Positions 6,950 through 15,360 of a DNA stretch of 16,802 nucleotides are shown here, piece by piece. The stretch spans positions 1-16,802 of the forward strand of contig JAGXGT010000087.1 in the NCBI GenBank assembly GCA_024636595.1, read 5' to 3'. The notes beneath the pieces were generated by a model. It saw nothing but the letters and a program-made list of their open reading frames with translations. It did not search any database and was not told the DNA's origin. Position numbers and translations under genes: made by a program. Position 1 is the first letter of the stretch; each line of letters begins with the position of its first letter. Origin of the DNA: Sphingomonadales bacterium (GTDB lineage Bacteria > Pseudomonadota > Alphaproteobacteria > Sphingomonadales > Sphingomonadaceae).

Positions 6950-8842
6950 TTGAAATTCACGGTTAATCTGCCGTCACAGTTACTACCAGAGCTGCAGGCT
7001 GAACAATTTCGCAACCTTCGTACCCAGGTACCTACGCTTTACGGTGTGCTGCTAATCAACACTATCGTCTTGTGTTATTCGGTATATGGTTCGGTACCGG
7101 CGCTATTGTCGCTCGTGGTACCCGGCATCTTCCTGTCGCTCGTCGTGGTTCGCGCCGCAATCTGGTTGGCTCGGAAACGTGTCTCGCCCAGCGAAGCCCG
7201 TATCACCTATTATTTGAAATCGACTACAGTTATTGCTGGCGTTGTCAGTCTGGGGCTGGGCCTGTGGAGTGTCGCTTTGCTGCAGTGGGACGCCGGCGAA
7301 ACCCCTTTCGTACCGCTGTTCATAGCTTTTGGTGCGATTGCCTGCACCTACTGCCTGAGCAGCCTGCCCAAAGCCGCCTTCGCAACTGTATTTCTCTCGA
7401 CCACTCCGGTTATCGTCGTATTGCTGACGTCCGGCGTCCATATGAAAATAGCCGCAGGCGTGAACCTGCTCCTGATTTTTCTCTTGATCCTGCGTCTCGT
7501 GGTGCATCAATATAATTATCTTGTCGAGAGCGTCATATCTCGCTCACAGGTCAAGGCACTCGCATATTCCGATCCCCTGACCGGACTTCCCAACCGGCGT
7601 GCGTTCACCGAATGTCTCGAAGACGCCGTCGGCGCTGTATCGAAAGATAGCGAGACGGTGGCCGTCGCACTGATCGATCTCGATGGCTTCAAGGCGATCA
7701 ACGACACGTTCGGGCATGCCTCTGGCGACGACGTCCTGATCCAGGCCGCCGCGCGTTTGCAAAAGACATGCAAGGACTGCCGGATGGTCGCCAGACTGGG
7801 CGGTGACGAATTCGCCGTATTGATGGTGGCAGACGAAGCCAGTGAAAAATTTAGCGACACAGGCACCACACTCGTTCTGGAAATGAGCCGACCATTCCCC
7901 TTATCAGAGTCAAATCTTCGGTTATCGGCATCGGTTGGCCTTGCCAGCCACTCCGAACTGGATGCATCCGCACTGGCGGTCATGTCGCGAGCGGACGTCG
8001 CTCTTTACGAGGTAAAAAACCGCGGCGGCAAAGCGATGTCCTGGTTCTTGCCAACCATGGCTGCGCGTTTGAAGCGGCGCATAATTATCGAGCAATCGCT
8101 TCGAGAAACCAATCCCTCGCCGACCATCGAGGTTGTATTTCAACCGATCTTCGACGTTCAGACCAAGAAAATTGCCTGTTTCGAAGCGCTAGCGCGTTGG
8201 AACCACCCGCAACTTGGACTAATTCCACCGCTGGAATTCATCGAAATCGCAGAACAAACGGACAGCATTGCTGCGCTGTCCGAGCAGATTTTTGACGCTG
8301 CAATCCGCGAAGCAGCAGGCTGGGATTCGGAAATAGGACTTTCCATCAACCTGAGCGGGATGGATCTCAGCCGAGCGAGCACGCCACTGATGATCTTGTC
8401 GCTATGCAATCGCTACGGGTTCGATCCAGGGCGACTTGAGGTAGAAGTAACTGAAACCTCACTGCTGTCAGACTTCGATACGGCTCGCGAACAGCTCGAC
8501 CTTCTCCGGAAGACGGGGATCCGGGTTGCTCTGGATGATTTTGGCTCGGGTTTCGCATCCATCACATATCTGCAACAGATAAAATTCGACAGGGTGAAGA
8601 TCGACGGCGAGTTGATCGCCGATATTATCCATTCACGGGATGCGCGGCGGCTGGTCCAGGGCATCATACAATTATGCTCGGCCATTGGGGCGCCCTCAAC
8701 GGCCGAGAAAGTTGAGTGCAAAGATCAGGTTGCCGTTCTTGGCGGATTGGGATGCGATCGACTCCAGGGCTATTTTCTCTCTCCTCCGGTAACCGCGGAT
8801 AAAGCGCGTGAGCTTGCCAATATCCGACGGCTTGCTGCCTGA
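6950..8842 (+). CDS. Membrane GGDEF-EAL protein (cyclic-di-GMP synthesis and breakdown)
   Basis: About 630 residues from TTG 6950, or 642 from GTG 6914. I prefer TTG 6950 because GGAG (6939-6942) lies 7 bases upstream, while GTG 6914 has no binding site. Numbers below use the longer form. Six hydrophobic segments span residues about 41-198, with short loops and no recognised sensor domain. A GGDEF domain follows (about 214-380) with 'DLDGFKAINDTFGHASGDD' and an intact GGDEF at 296-300. The inhibitory I-site is KDCR, not RxxD, so product inhibition should be absent. The EAL domain (about 400-640) keeps the residues known for activity in the family: E424 of EAL, N479, E511, D541-D542, K562, E598 and Q618. 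Both domains look competent, so the protein may switch between cyclase and phosphodiesterase. Such proteins usually govern motility and biofilm. It is convergent with tamB. Confidence 0.93.
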   Translation: MKFTVNLPSQLLPELQAEQFRNLRTQVPTLYGVLLINTIVLCYSVYGSVPALLSLVVPGIFLSLVVVRAAIWLARKRVSPSEARITYYLKSTTVIAGVVSLGLGLWSVALLQWDAGETPFVPLFIAFGAIACTYCLSSLPKAAFATVFLSTTPVIVVLLTSGVHMKIAAGVNLLLIFLLILRLVVHQYNYLVESVISRSQVKALAYSDPLTGLPNRRAFTECLEDAVGAVSKDSETVAVALIDLDGFKAINDTFGHASGDDVLIQAAARLQKTCKDCRMVARLGGDEFAVLMVADEASEKFSDTGTTLVLEMSRPFPLSESNLRLSASVGLASHSELDASALAVMSRADVALYEVKNRGGKAMSWFLPTMAARLKRRIIIEQSLRETNPSPTIEVVFQPIFDVQTKKIACFEALARWNHPQLGLIPPLEFIEIAEQTDSIAALSEQIFDAAIREAAGWDSEIGLSINLSGMDLSRASTPLMILSLCNRYGFDPGRLEVEVTETSLLSDFDTAREQLDLLRKTGIRVALDDFGSGFASITYLQQIKFDRVKIDGELIADIIHSRDARRLVQGIIQLCSAIGAPSTAEKVECKDQVAVLGGLGCDRLQGYFLSPPVTADKARELANIRRLAA

Positions 8843-8914
8843 CGCTGTTTTGCAGCATTGTTGTTTTGTAACTCCGCTGAAGTCGCTGATGCGGCACGAG
8901 GTTGGGAGTCCAGC

Positions 8915-8950
8915 GGGAGCAGCTGTATAGGTCATAGCTCCTTTGCTCCC
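8915..8950. repeat. Competing inverted repeats in the convergent gap
   Basis: GGGAGCA (8915-8921) pairs perfectly with TGCTCCC (8944-8950). The inner part of the same left arm, GGAGC (8916-8920), can instead pair with GCTCC (8937-8941). The element lies in the 121-base gap between the converging GGDEF-EAL and tamB genes. There is no T-run on either side, so it is not a clear intrinsic terminator, though its place suits a transcript end. Confidence 0.3.
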
Positions 8951-8963
8951 ACTGCGAGGAGCG

Positions 8964-11900
8964 CTAATAATCCTTGCTCACCCTTATATTCGCGCTCTGC
9001 CGACCCAGAGTTGAAATCGTCGACAGGATCGATAGCCAGCGGGTGATCTGATATTCGAGCTGGGTTGCGCTATAGCCCCTGCCGTCGGTGATCAGTTCGA
9101 CATAGATGCGGCGGGTGATATATTTGCCGGCGGCAATCGAGGTACCCGAACCGGTGTCGGTGTCGGAAGGCAATATCCTGAGCCGGTCGAGTCCGACGGC
9201 CTTGCGCAACTCGTTGATCGGATCGAGCCCGCCGCCGCTGTTCAGCGAGGCAACCGCAGCGGCCAGCTGCACCGCTTCGGGAGCGGACAGATTGGCTATG
9301 GATGAGCCGAACAAGATCCGCGAGAGCAGTTCATCCTGCGGCAGCGCCGGGATACTGGTGAAGGCGATTTCGGGCTGGTTGCCGGTGCCGGTCACGTTGA
9401 TTGTGGCGTTGAGACCGGTCAGATTGGCCTCGGCCTCGATATCCAGGGTCGGATTGACCGGCTGGTTACCGACAAAGCGGATGGTCCCGCGTTCCAGCCG
9501 AAAGCGTCGTCCGGCAAACGTATAATTGCCCTGGATCAGGCTAGCGGTGCCGACCATCGCGAAATTGTCCACCGGCCCGGAAATCTTGAGATTGGCCCCC
9601 CATTCGCTGTCCAGACCCAGCCCCTCGACCCGCAAGCGGTTGGGGACATTCGCCGAGAGGTCAAATCGCCATGGCCGGTCGCGGATCCGCACCGGCCGTT
9701 CATCCGCTCGCCGGTTTATCTCGCGGGTCTTGATATCCGGCAGGCTGGCGGATGCGCTGGCCCGGCCAAAGCGGAAGAAGCTGCGGGTGAGCGTGACGTC
9801 GCCCGAAATCAGGCCGCCTTCCGGCCCGCTGCGGATCTTGATTGGTCCGGAGACGGTGGCGGAAAAGTCATCGCGGGCAATCAGCGCGGCGCGCTCGGCG
9901 TTGACGTCCATGACGATGCCAATGCCCTCACCCGGCGCGACGGCGAAATTGAAGCTTCCCGATCTGCTCAGTGTGCCGCCGCCGACGGTGACGCCGGTCA
10001 GATTAGGGAGCACCAGACGTGAGCCGTCAAACCGGCCGACCGCCTTGATATTGGAGACAACCGTCCCGGTCAGGGGACTTTCCAGCCGTGCGTTGCTGGT
10101 GCTGACCTGTCCGCGAATCTGGGGATCGGCAAGGCTGCCGCCGATATCGGCGCTGGCCGCCAGCGGTCCGGTCAGGTCAAAAGTCTCGACACCGGTCAGC
10201 CGCCACAGGCTCTCCGCACCACCGTTGAACCGGGCCTGGGCAAACAGCGGCTTGCGCAACAGTTCATCCTGCCAGCGACCGCTGCCAAGGCCGGTTACCC
10301 GTCCCTGAAACCGGCCGATGGTTTTTCCTTCCGGCGATCGGATGATACCGCGTGCCGCCGCGTTGCGCTGGGAAATGGAAATGTTCAGGCCGAGATCAAC
10401 CGGTGCCGAGGTCAGGATCAATCCCGATCGGGTGAGGCCCTTGACCGTCAGCCTGGCGTCGCCGACCGGTACCTGCGCGCCCGACTGGGTGAGCTTGACG
10501 GTGCCGTTGACTGTGCCGCCGAGCCCGAGATCGGGATAGCCGATATCGATCAGCGACAGTGGCATTTTCGCCATGACCAAGTTCAGCCTGGCATTGCCGC
10601 CGCCCCAGCGACCGGACATCCGGGCGCTACCGCTACCATAGCTGACCGTGGTCGGAGAGGCGATCCAGCCAGCGCCGTCGCGGCGCAATTCGAGCGCCCG
10701 CGTCAGGCGCAGGTTACGGCCTTCAAACTGGCCGGTGCCGGTAATCCGGTAAAGATTGGGCGTGATATCCGCTTTCGCCTGAAACTCGAAGGTGCTGCCG
10801 CGCGTTCCGGCAATGGCGAAGGTTGCCTTGCCGGTGCCATCGGTCAGCTTGGCATTGGCGGCTATCCGACCGATAATCAGCTCACCGCGGCTGATCCCAT
10901 GCGCCCGGAGGGTCGCGTCGATATTGGACCGGCCATTGATCAGCACGATATCGGCATCGAGCACGGCAGTCCGGATGAAGATCGGCGGGTTGCCGTCGAA
11001 ACGCGCATTTTCGGCCTTGAGATCGGCACGGATCAGCTGTCGGCCATCGCCGGGCCGGAACAATATATTGCCGTTGACGCCGCCGCCACTGACCGCGAGC
11101 GTCCCGGCGAGGCCATCGGCGGTCGGTATGATCGTGCCGGTGGCCAGCGTGTCGGACACCAATATGCGATCCACCTGCACCGCGGTGTCCTGACCGACCG
11201 TGACCAGCACCGTGCCGTCGCTGCTAAACGGTCCCAGCGTGGACCCACCGGACGCGGTATAGGCAAATCCGGCCGCGACCGGGTCGAGGTTCAGGGTGAC
11301 CGCGGAAAGGCCTAGAGCAGGCAGCGGGCTTTCCAGCAACAGCGCGATCTTAGGGCGACTGAGCGGCCCGTCGAGCTTGAGATCAAACCGGCCGTAGCTG
11401 TCCTGGGTCCCCGATCCCTGAAACGCGAAGGTTGCAGCGGCAGTCTGACGCCCGGAACCGCGAAACGCGATCTTGGGAGCGGACACCGTAAGATTGGTGA
11501 ATCGCAGCAGCCCGTCGGGTCCTAGCGCAAGCCCGGTTTTCAATTGCGGCAGGCCCCCGGCCAGTTCGCGCAAAAAGCCGATGTCGAAGCGGCGAAGTCT
11601 GGCGTTGACCTGACCATCGAGCGCGATTCTGTCTGGCGCAGGCCCGAGTTCAATATCGGCAACAATATCGGCTATGCCAACGCCGCGCACCGGAAAGCCC
11701 GGCGCGGTTGCGGCGATATTGATGGCAAAGTCACCGGTGGAGGGTTTCAGTTCGAGATCCAATGTCCCCTTGGCCGCGTTCGTCGCCACCCGCGCGCCCT
11801 CGGCAAACAACCGGTCCTTTTCGAGGCGAAGCAAGGCGGTCCCGGTGAAGCCGGAGAGAAGTTGCTTCAGCAAATCACCATTACCGATGACGGTGCCGAC

Positions 11901-13133
11901 GGAGAGTTCGACCGGAATGTCCCATCCATCGGGGTCGCGCTGTCCTTCTCCCTCCCCGCGCACATTGGTCAGCAGGGTCTTGCCAAAGGCCAATTGCGGC
12001 GCGGTCAGCAGATATTGGAAACGCAGCGCGGAAAACTTGCCGTTCAGCAGGGCCTTGAGCTCGAAATCCTGCGCCTTCATATTGGCTGCCAGCGCCGCCG
12101 GGTTGATCAGCCTGGTCTCGACCCGCATCGCGTCGAGACTGTTACGCGCGAGATCGATGCCGCCCTTTGCGGTCAGGGACAAGGCGGCGGAACGTCCCGC
12201 AAGATCCAGCGTAACCAAGCGATTATTCAGGCTGGCGGTTCCCTTGATCGCAAGATTGGGAGATGCCATTTTCTGTGCCAAGCCGCTCGGCATGAGTGAT
12301 CCCGCCAGCTTGCCATCATAGGCAAACAGGCCTTCCTTTGCCTCGAGCGTGATCTGGGCGAGCGACACGCCTTCGCTGAGCGCATTCAGCTCGCCATTCC
12401 ATTTCTGCCAGCTACCGTCGCCTTTCAGGGTTACCGCCAGATCCTGCTTCAGTCCAAGCGCCCCGGCCAAAACCCCGCCGGCAGGCGCGATTATCTCGGC
12501 GTCGATATCAAGTTTCTGGCGTTCCGGTTCCCCATTCAGAGCGAGAAACAATTTATCGCCGCTGCTGGTCGTTGCCGCATCGAGATGGACCATCGCGCGT
12601 CCGGCCCGGATGTCCGCCGAGCCCGAGAGGTTGGCAAATTGTTCACTGCCGGCGACCGCTTTTTCAAGCACCAGATTGTCGGCGCGAAAAGCACCGATAT
12701 ATATGTCAAAACCCGGGAGCAGCGGCTGATCCTTGCCGCTGTCGATCAATGCCGGTAACCGGCTCAGCCGCCCCTTTTTGATTACCGCGTCGGAAATATT
12801 CAGTTCATTGAAAATCCAGGCCAGCGGGTTCCAGTCGACGACCACGGTCTCAGCGGAAAAAAACCGCCCCTTCGGATCGCTGAGTGTCAGCCCTTGCACA
12901 TCCGCCTGACCGTAGATCGATCCGTCGATTGCCGCGATGCCGATGCGCAGGCCATTGTCCGGCTCCAGCGCCTCGACCTGGCCGATGATGAAGCGATGCC
13001 CGGAATCGCTGTCCAGCCAAACGGCAGCGCCAATCACAACACCGATGATGACCGCGACCAAGGCCACCAGGCTGCGCAGCGGCCAACGCCAGGTCATCAG
13101 CTTGAAGCCGGGTTTTGCGCGACTCTCGGCCAT
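8964..13133 (-). CDS. tamB: Translocation and assembly module inner-membrane protein TamB
   Basis: 1389 residues. The N-terminus has a short basic cytosolic part and one membrane segment (residues about 19-41). The rest is a very long periplasmic run of repetitive beta-strand sequence, the pattern of TamB and related AsmA-like bridge proteins that form a hydrophobic groove. The C-terminal TamB domain (formerly DUF490), about residues 1050-1389, is clear: 'SGPVDNFAMVGTASLIQGNYTF', 'FRLERGTIRF', 'ALPQDELLSRILFG' and the end 'LEYQITRWLSILSTIST...SKDY'. TamB joins TamA in the outer membrane and supports outer-membrane protein insertion and, by recent views, phospholipid transport. Its ATG immediately follows the TAG stop of tamA with no base between, so the two are almost certainly translationally coupled. 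Long open frames on the other strand here are shadows. Confidence 0.95.
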   Translation of the reverse strand: MAESRAKPGFKLMTWRWPLRSLVALVAVIIGVVIGAAVWLDSDSGHRFIIGQVEALEPDNGLRIGIAAIDGSIYGQADVQGLTLSDPKGRFFSAETVVVDWNPLAWIFNELNISDAVIKKGRLSRLPALIDSGKDQPLLPGFDIYIGAFRADNLVLEKAVAGSEQFANLSGSADIRAGRAMVHLDAATTSSGDKLFLALNGEPERQKLDIDAEIIAPAGGVLAGALGLKQDLAVTLKGDGSWQKWNGELNALSEGVSLAQITLEAKEGLFAYDGKLAGSLMPSGLAQKMASPNLAIKGTASLNNRLVTLDLAGRSAALSLTAKGGIDLARNSLDAMRVETRLINPAALAANMKAQDFELKALLNGKFSALRFQYLLTAPQLAFGKTLLTNVRGEGEGQRDPDGWDIPVELSVGTVIGNGDLLKQLLSGFTGTALLRLEKDRLFAEGARVATNAAKGTLDLELKPSTGDFAINIAATAPGFPVRGVGIADIVADIELGPAPDRIALDGQVNARLRRFDIGFLRELAGGLPQLKTGLALGPDGLLRFTNLTVSAPKIAFRGSGRQTAAATFAFQGSGTQDSYGRFDLKLDGPLSRPKIALLLESPLPALGLSAVTLNLDPVAAGFAYTASGGSTLGPFSSDGTVLVTVGQDTAVQVDRILVSDTLATGTIIPTADGLAGTLAVSGGGVNGNILFRPGDGRQLIRADLKAENARFDGNPPIFIRTAVLDADIVLINGRSNIDATLRAHGISRGELIIGRIAANAKLTDGTGKATFAIAGTRGSTFEFQAKADITPNLYRITGTGQFEGRNLRLTRALELRRDGAGWIASPTTVSYGSGSARMSGRWGGGNARLNLVMAKMPLSLIDIGYPDLGLGGTVNGTVKLTQSGAQVPVGDARLTVKGLTRSGLILTSAPVDLGLNISISQRNAAARGIIRSPEGKTIGRFQGRVTGLGSGRWQDELLRKPLFAQARFNGGAESLWRLTGVETFDLTGPLAASADIGGSLADPQIRGQVSTSNARLESPLTGTVVSNIKAVGRFDGSRLVLPNLTGVTVGGGTLSRSGSFNFAVAPGEGIGIVMDVNAERAALIARDDFSATVSGPIKIRSGPEGGLISGDVTLTRSFFRFGRASASASLPDIKTREINRRADERPVRIRDRPWRFDLSANVPNRLRVEGLGLDSEWGANLKISGPVDNFAMVGTASLIQGNYTFAGRRFRLERGTIRFVGNQPVNPTLDIEAEANLTGLNATINVTGTGNQPEIAFTSIPALPQDELLSRILFGSSIANLSAPEAVQLAAAVASLNSGGGLDPINELRKAVGLDRLRILPSDTDTGSGTSIAAGKYITRRIYVELITDGRGYSATQLEYQITRWLSILSTISTLGRQSANIRVSKDY

Positions 13134-15239
13134 CTAAAAAGCCTGTCCGAGGGAAACATAGACGGCGATGCGCGAATCCCCTGGTTGCGGGTTAATCGGT
13201 GTCCCGACATCGATCCGGATCGGTCCAAAATCGCTATAATAGCGCACACCCAGACCGGCGCCGTAGCGCAGACCGGAGATATCCGGGGTGCTGCTGGTGT
13301 AGACATTGCCGGCATCGATGAATGGTACGATTCCTAGATTGCCGCCGAAAAACCCCGTCTTTACACGCGCTTCCAGCGAGAATTCGACCAGCGAGCGGCC
13401 ACCCAGCGGGTCATTATTGACATCACGCGGTCCGATGCTCTGATAGCCATAGCCGCGGACCGAGCCGCCGCCGCCGGAATAAAGGCGGCGGGACGGCGCT
13501 ATTCGGTTATTGCCGGCACCGACAATCGTCCCCAGACGGGTGCGTCCGGCCAGCACGATTTTATCCGAAACCGGGAAATAGGCGCTGCCATCTAACTGGC
13601 TGCGGACATAGAAAAAGCTGCCATTCTGCAACGATGCCTCGGGGGCAACGCGGGCGGTCAATCGGAAGCCGCGAGTCGGATCGAGCAGGTCATCGCTGGC
13701 GTCAAAGGTTACCAGGCCCGGCAGCGAACCGATGAAATAGGTTTCCCGGCCAGTCGCGCCGGTGGGCCCGGTGACATCGGTTTCTCGCGATGCGATGAGC
13801 TCGACACCCGCCGACCAGCTCCAGCGTTTCTGATAAATGAGATTGCTCTGCCGTTCGATATTGGCGGCGATCGAGAAAGTCTGCGCCTTGAACGCCGGAC
13901 GATCGACAACGCTCAATGCCGCGCGGCCGTTCAGAACATTGTCGCGCCGGTGGTAATTGTTGCGGCGATAGGCAAGGCTGCCCGATTGTTCCTGCGTCGC
14001 CAGGACAGCGGTGGCCCGGACCAAGCCTTCCGGCGGGAACAGATTCCGATGCTCCCAGCTGACTTCGGCCCGAGCCCCTTCACCGGTGCCATAGCCAAGC
14101 TCGCCGGCGATCGTGCGCAGCGGGGCCGGTGCCACATTGACGGCGATATCAACCGCTTCCGGGTCCTCGCTGACAACCGGATCGACCGAGATCGTGGAAA
14201 CCAGACCGGTGGCGATCAGCGCCCTGCGCAAATCTTCGAGATCGGACGCCTGATAGAGGTCCCCCGGATTGAAGCGGGCGATCATCTGGACATGATCTGG
14301 CCCGAACAGGTCGGTCTGCGCCATGAGAATCGAACCGAAATGATAGCGGCCGCCGGGCGTCACCGGGACTTCAAGATCGCCGAGCCGTTCGGCATGATCG
14401 ATTTCCAGTTGCGGCTCGCCGGTTTGCGCGAAAGCATAGCCATTTTCGGCCATGGCGACGTCCAGCCGGGTGATGGCTTCCATGATCCGGTCGCTGTTGA
14501 CGATCGCGCCCGACTGTAATGCGATAATATCCCGGAATTTTTGCGGGTCGGGTGCGACCGCGGCGGCCAGACCGGGCAAGCTGATCGCGTCGAGTTCATA
14601 TTGCGGACCCGGCTGCACATTGATGATCACTTCGACGCGCTCCGCCCCATCGGTCTGGAAGCGCATCTGCACGACCGCGTCGTAATAGCCTTCGATCCGC
14701 AGCAGCCGTTCAACCAGATCGGCATCGCTTTGCGCGCGCCGCCGGATCTGGGCAAAATTCGCGTCGTCGCCGCGATATTCCTCGAGCACAGAGAGAATCT
14801 GGAAGCGGCGGTCAAAAGCTTCTCCGATCGTTGCGGGCAGGCCAGAAAAGCTGATGCGATAGGCCGTTTCCGCCAGCGCATCGGTCGGTCGATACTCGTT
14901 GAGCGACAGCTCGTCGGTCAACAGGTCTGCGCTGGCCTGAAGCCGTTCCTCCTCGATCTCTTCCGCGGTCGCCAAGGCCGGTGCGCTCTCTTCATCGCTT
15001 TCTTCAGAAACCCGAGCGGTTGCCTGATCCAGGTCCGGCCATTCGACACCGAAATCCGGGAATTCCGTCAGGGGCTGGTCCGGGTCGAGCTGCGTATCCA
15101 GGTCCCACTGGTCCTGGTCCGCGACTGCGGGCTGCTCTCTGGTCTCCTGCGTGGTTTGTGCCTGGCCCGGCCGGATGAGCGATCCCATCAGCAAAATGAC
15201 CAGCATGCCTAGGCAGCAACGATATGCGGTTCGACCCAT
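13134..15239 (-). CDS. tamA: Outer-membrane Omp85-family assembly protein TamA
   Basis: 701 residues from ATG 15239. I chose this start because AAAGAGA lies 6 bases upstream and the protein then begins with a normal signal peptide (cleavage predicted after GQA, residue 27). The open frame runs 45 residues further, but that part would bury the signal. Residues 28-113 form an acidic, probably unstructured linker. POTRA-type domains follow ('YRISFSGLPATIGEAF', 'RLLRIEGYYDAVVQMRF', 'PGGRYHFGSI'). The C-terminal half is the beta-barrel, with 'FDASDDLLDPTRGFRL' and the L6 motif VRGY at residues 594-597. It ends in 'YVSLGQAF' with a terminal Phe, as expected for a barrel recognised by the BAM complex. 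The tamB gene following directly separates this from BamA, which is normally found near lpxD or rseP. Confidence 0.93.
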   Translation of the reverse strand: MGRTAYRCCLGMLVILLMGSLIRPGQAQTTQETREQPAVADQDQWDLDTQLDPDQPLTEFPDFGVEWPDLDQATARVSEESDEESAPALATAEEIEEERLQASADLLTDELSLNEYRPTDALAETAYRISFSGLPATIGEAFDRRFQILSVLEEYRGDDANFAQIRRRAQSDADLVERLLRIEGYYDAVVQMRFQTDGAERVEVIINVQPGPQYELDAISLPGLAAAVAPDPQKFRDIIALQSGAIVNSDRIMEAITRLDVAMAENGYAFAQTGEPQLEIDHAERLGDLEVPVTPGGRYHFGSILMAQTDLFGPDHVQMIARFNPGDLYQASDLEDLRRALIATGLVSTISVDPVVSEDPEAVDIAVNVAPAPLRTIAGELGYGTGEGARAEVSWEHRNLFPPEGLVRATAVLATQEQSGSLAYRRNNYHRRDNVLNGRAALSVVDRPAFKAQTFSIAANIERQSNLIYQKRWSWSAGVELIASRETDVTGPTGATGRETYFIGSLPGLVTFDASDDLLDPTRGFRLTARVAPEASLQNGSFFYVRSQLDGSAYFPVSDKIVLAGRTRLGTIVGAGNNRIAPSRRLYSGGGGSVRGYGYQSIGPRDVNNDPLGGRSLVEFSLEARVKTGFFGGNLGIVPFIDAGNVYTSSTPDISGLRYGAGLGVRYYSDFGPIRIDVGTPINPQPGDSRIAVYVSLGQAF

Positions 15240-15360
15240 TGCCGATCTCTTTAGCGGCGGATGATTCGCGATGCCAACGATTAAGACGAGTCGACCGGCA
15301 AGCATGCCGTTTTTGCGATATTCCGCCCCGTCACTGACACCGCCTGATCCAATCCGGGCT

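Noticed and set aside
9526..10308. A 260-residue + strand frame and others like it antisense to tamB
   Set aside because: Ser/Pro/Arg-rich translations without domains; tamB on the other strand is complete and recognisable end to end.
15296..15314. Hairpin CGGCA/TGCCG followed by five T residues on the + strand
   Set aside because: Resembles a terminator, but no + strand gene lies upstream, and on the - strand, where the genes are, it lacks a T-run.
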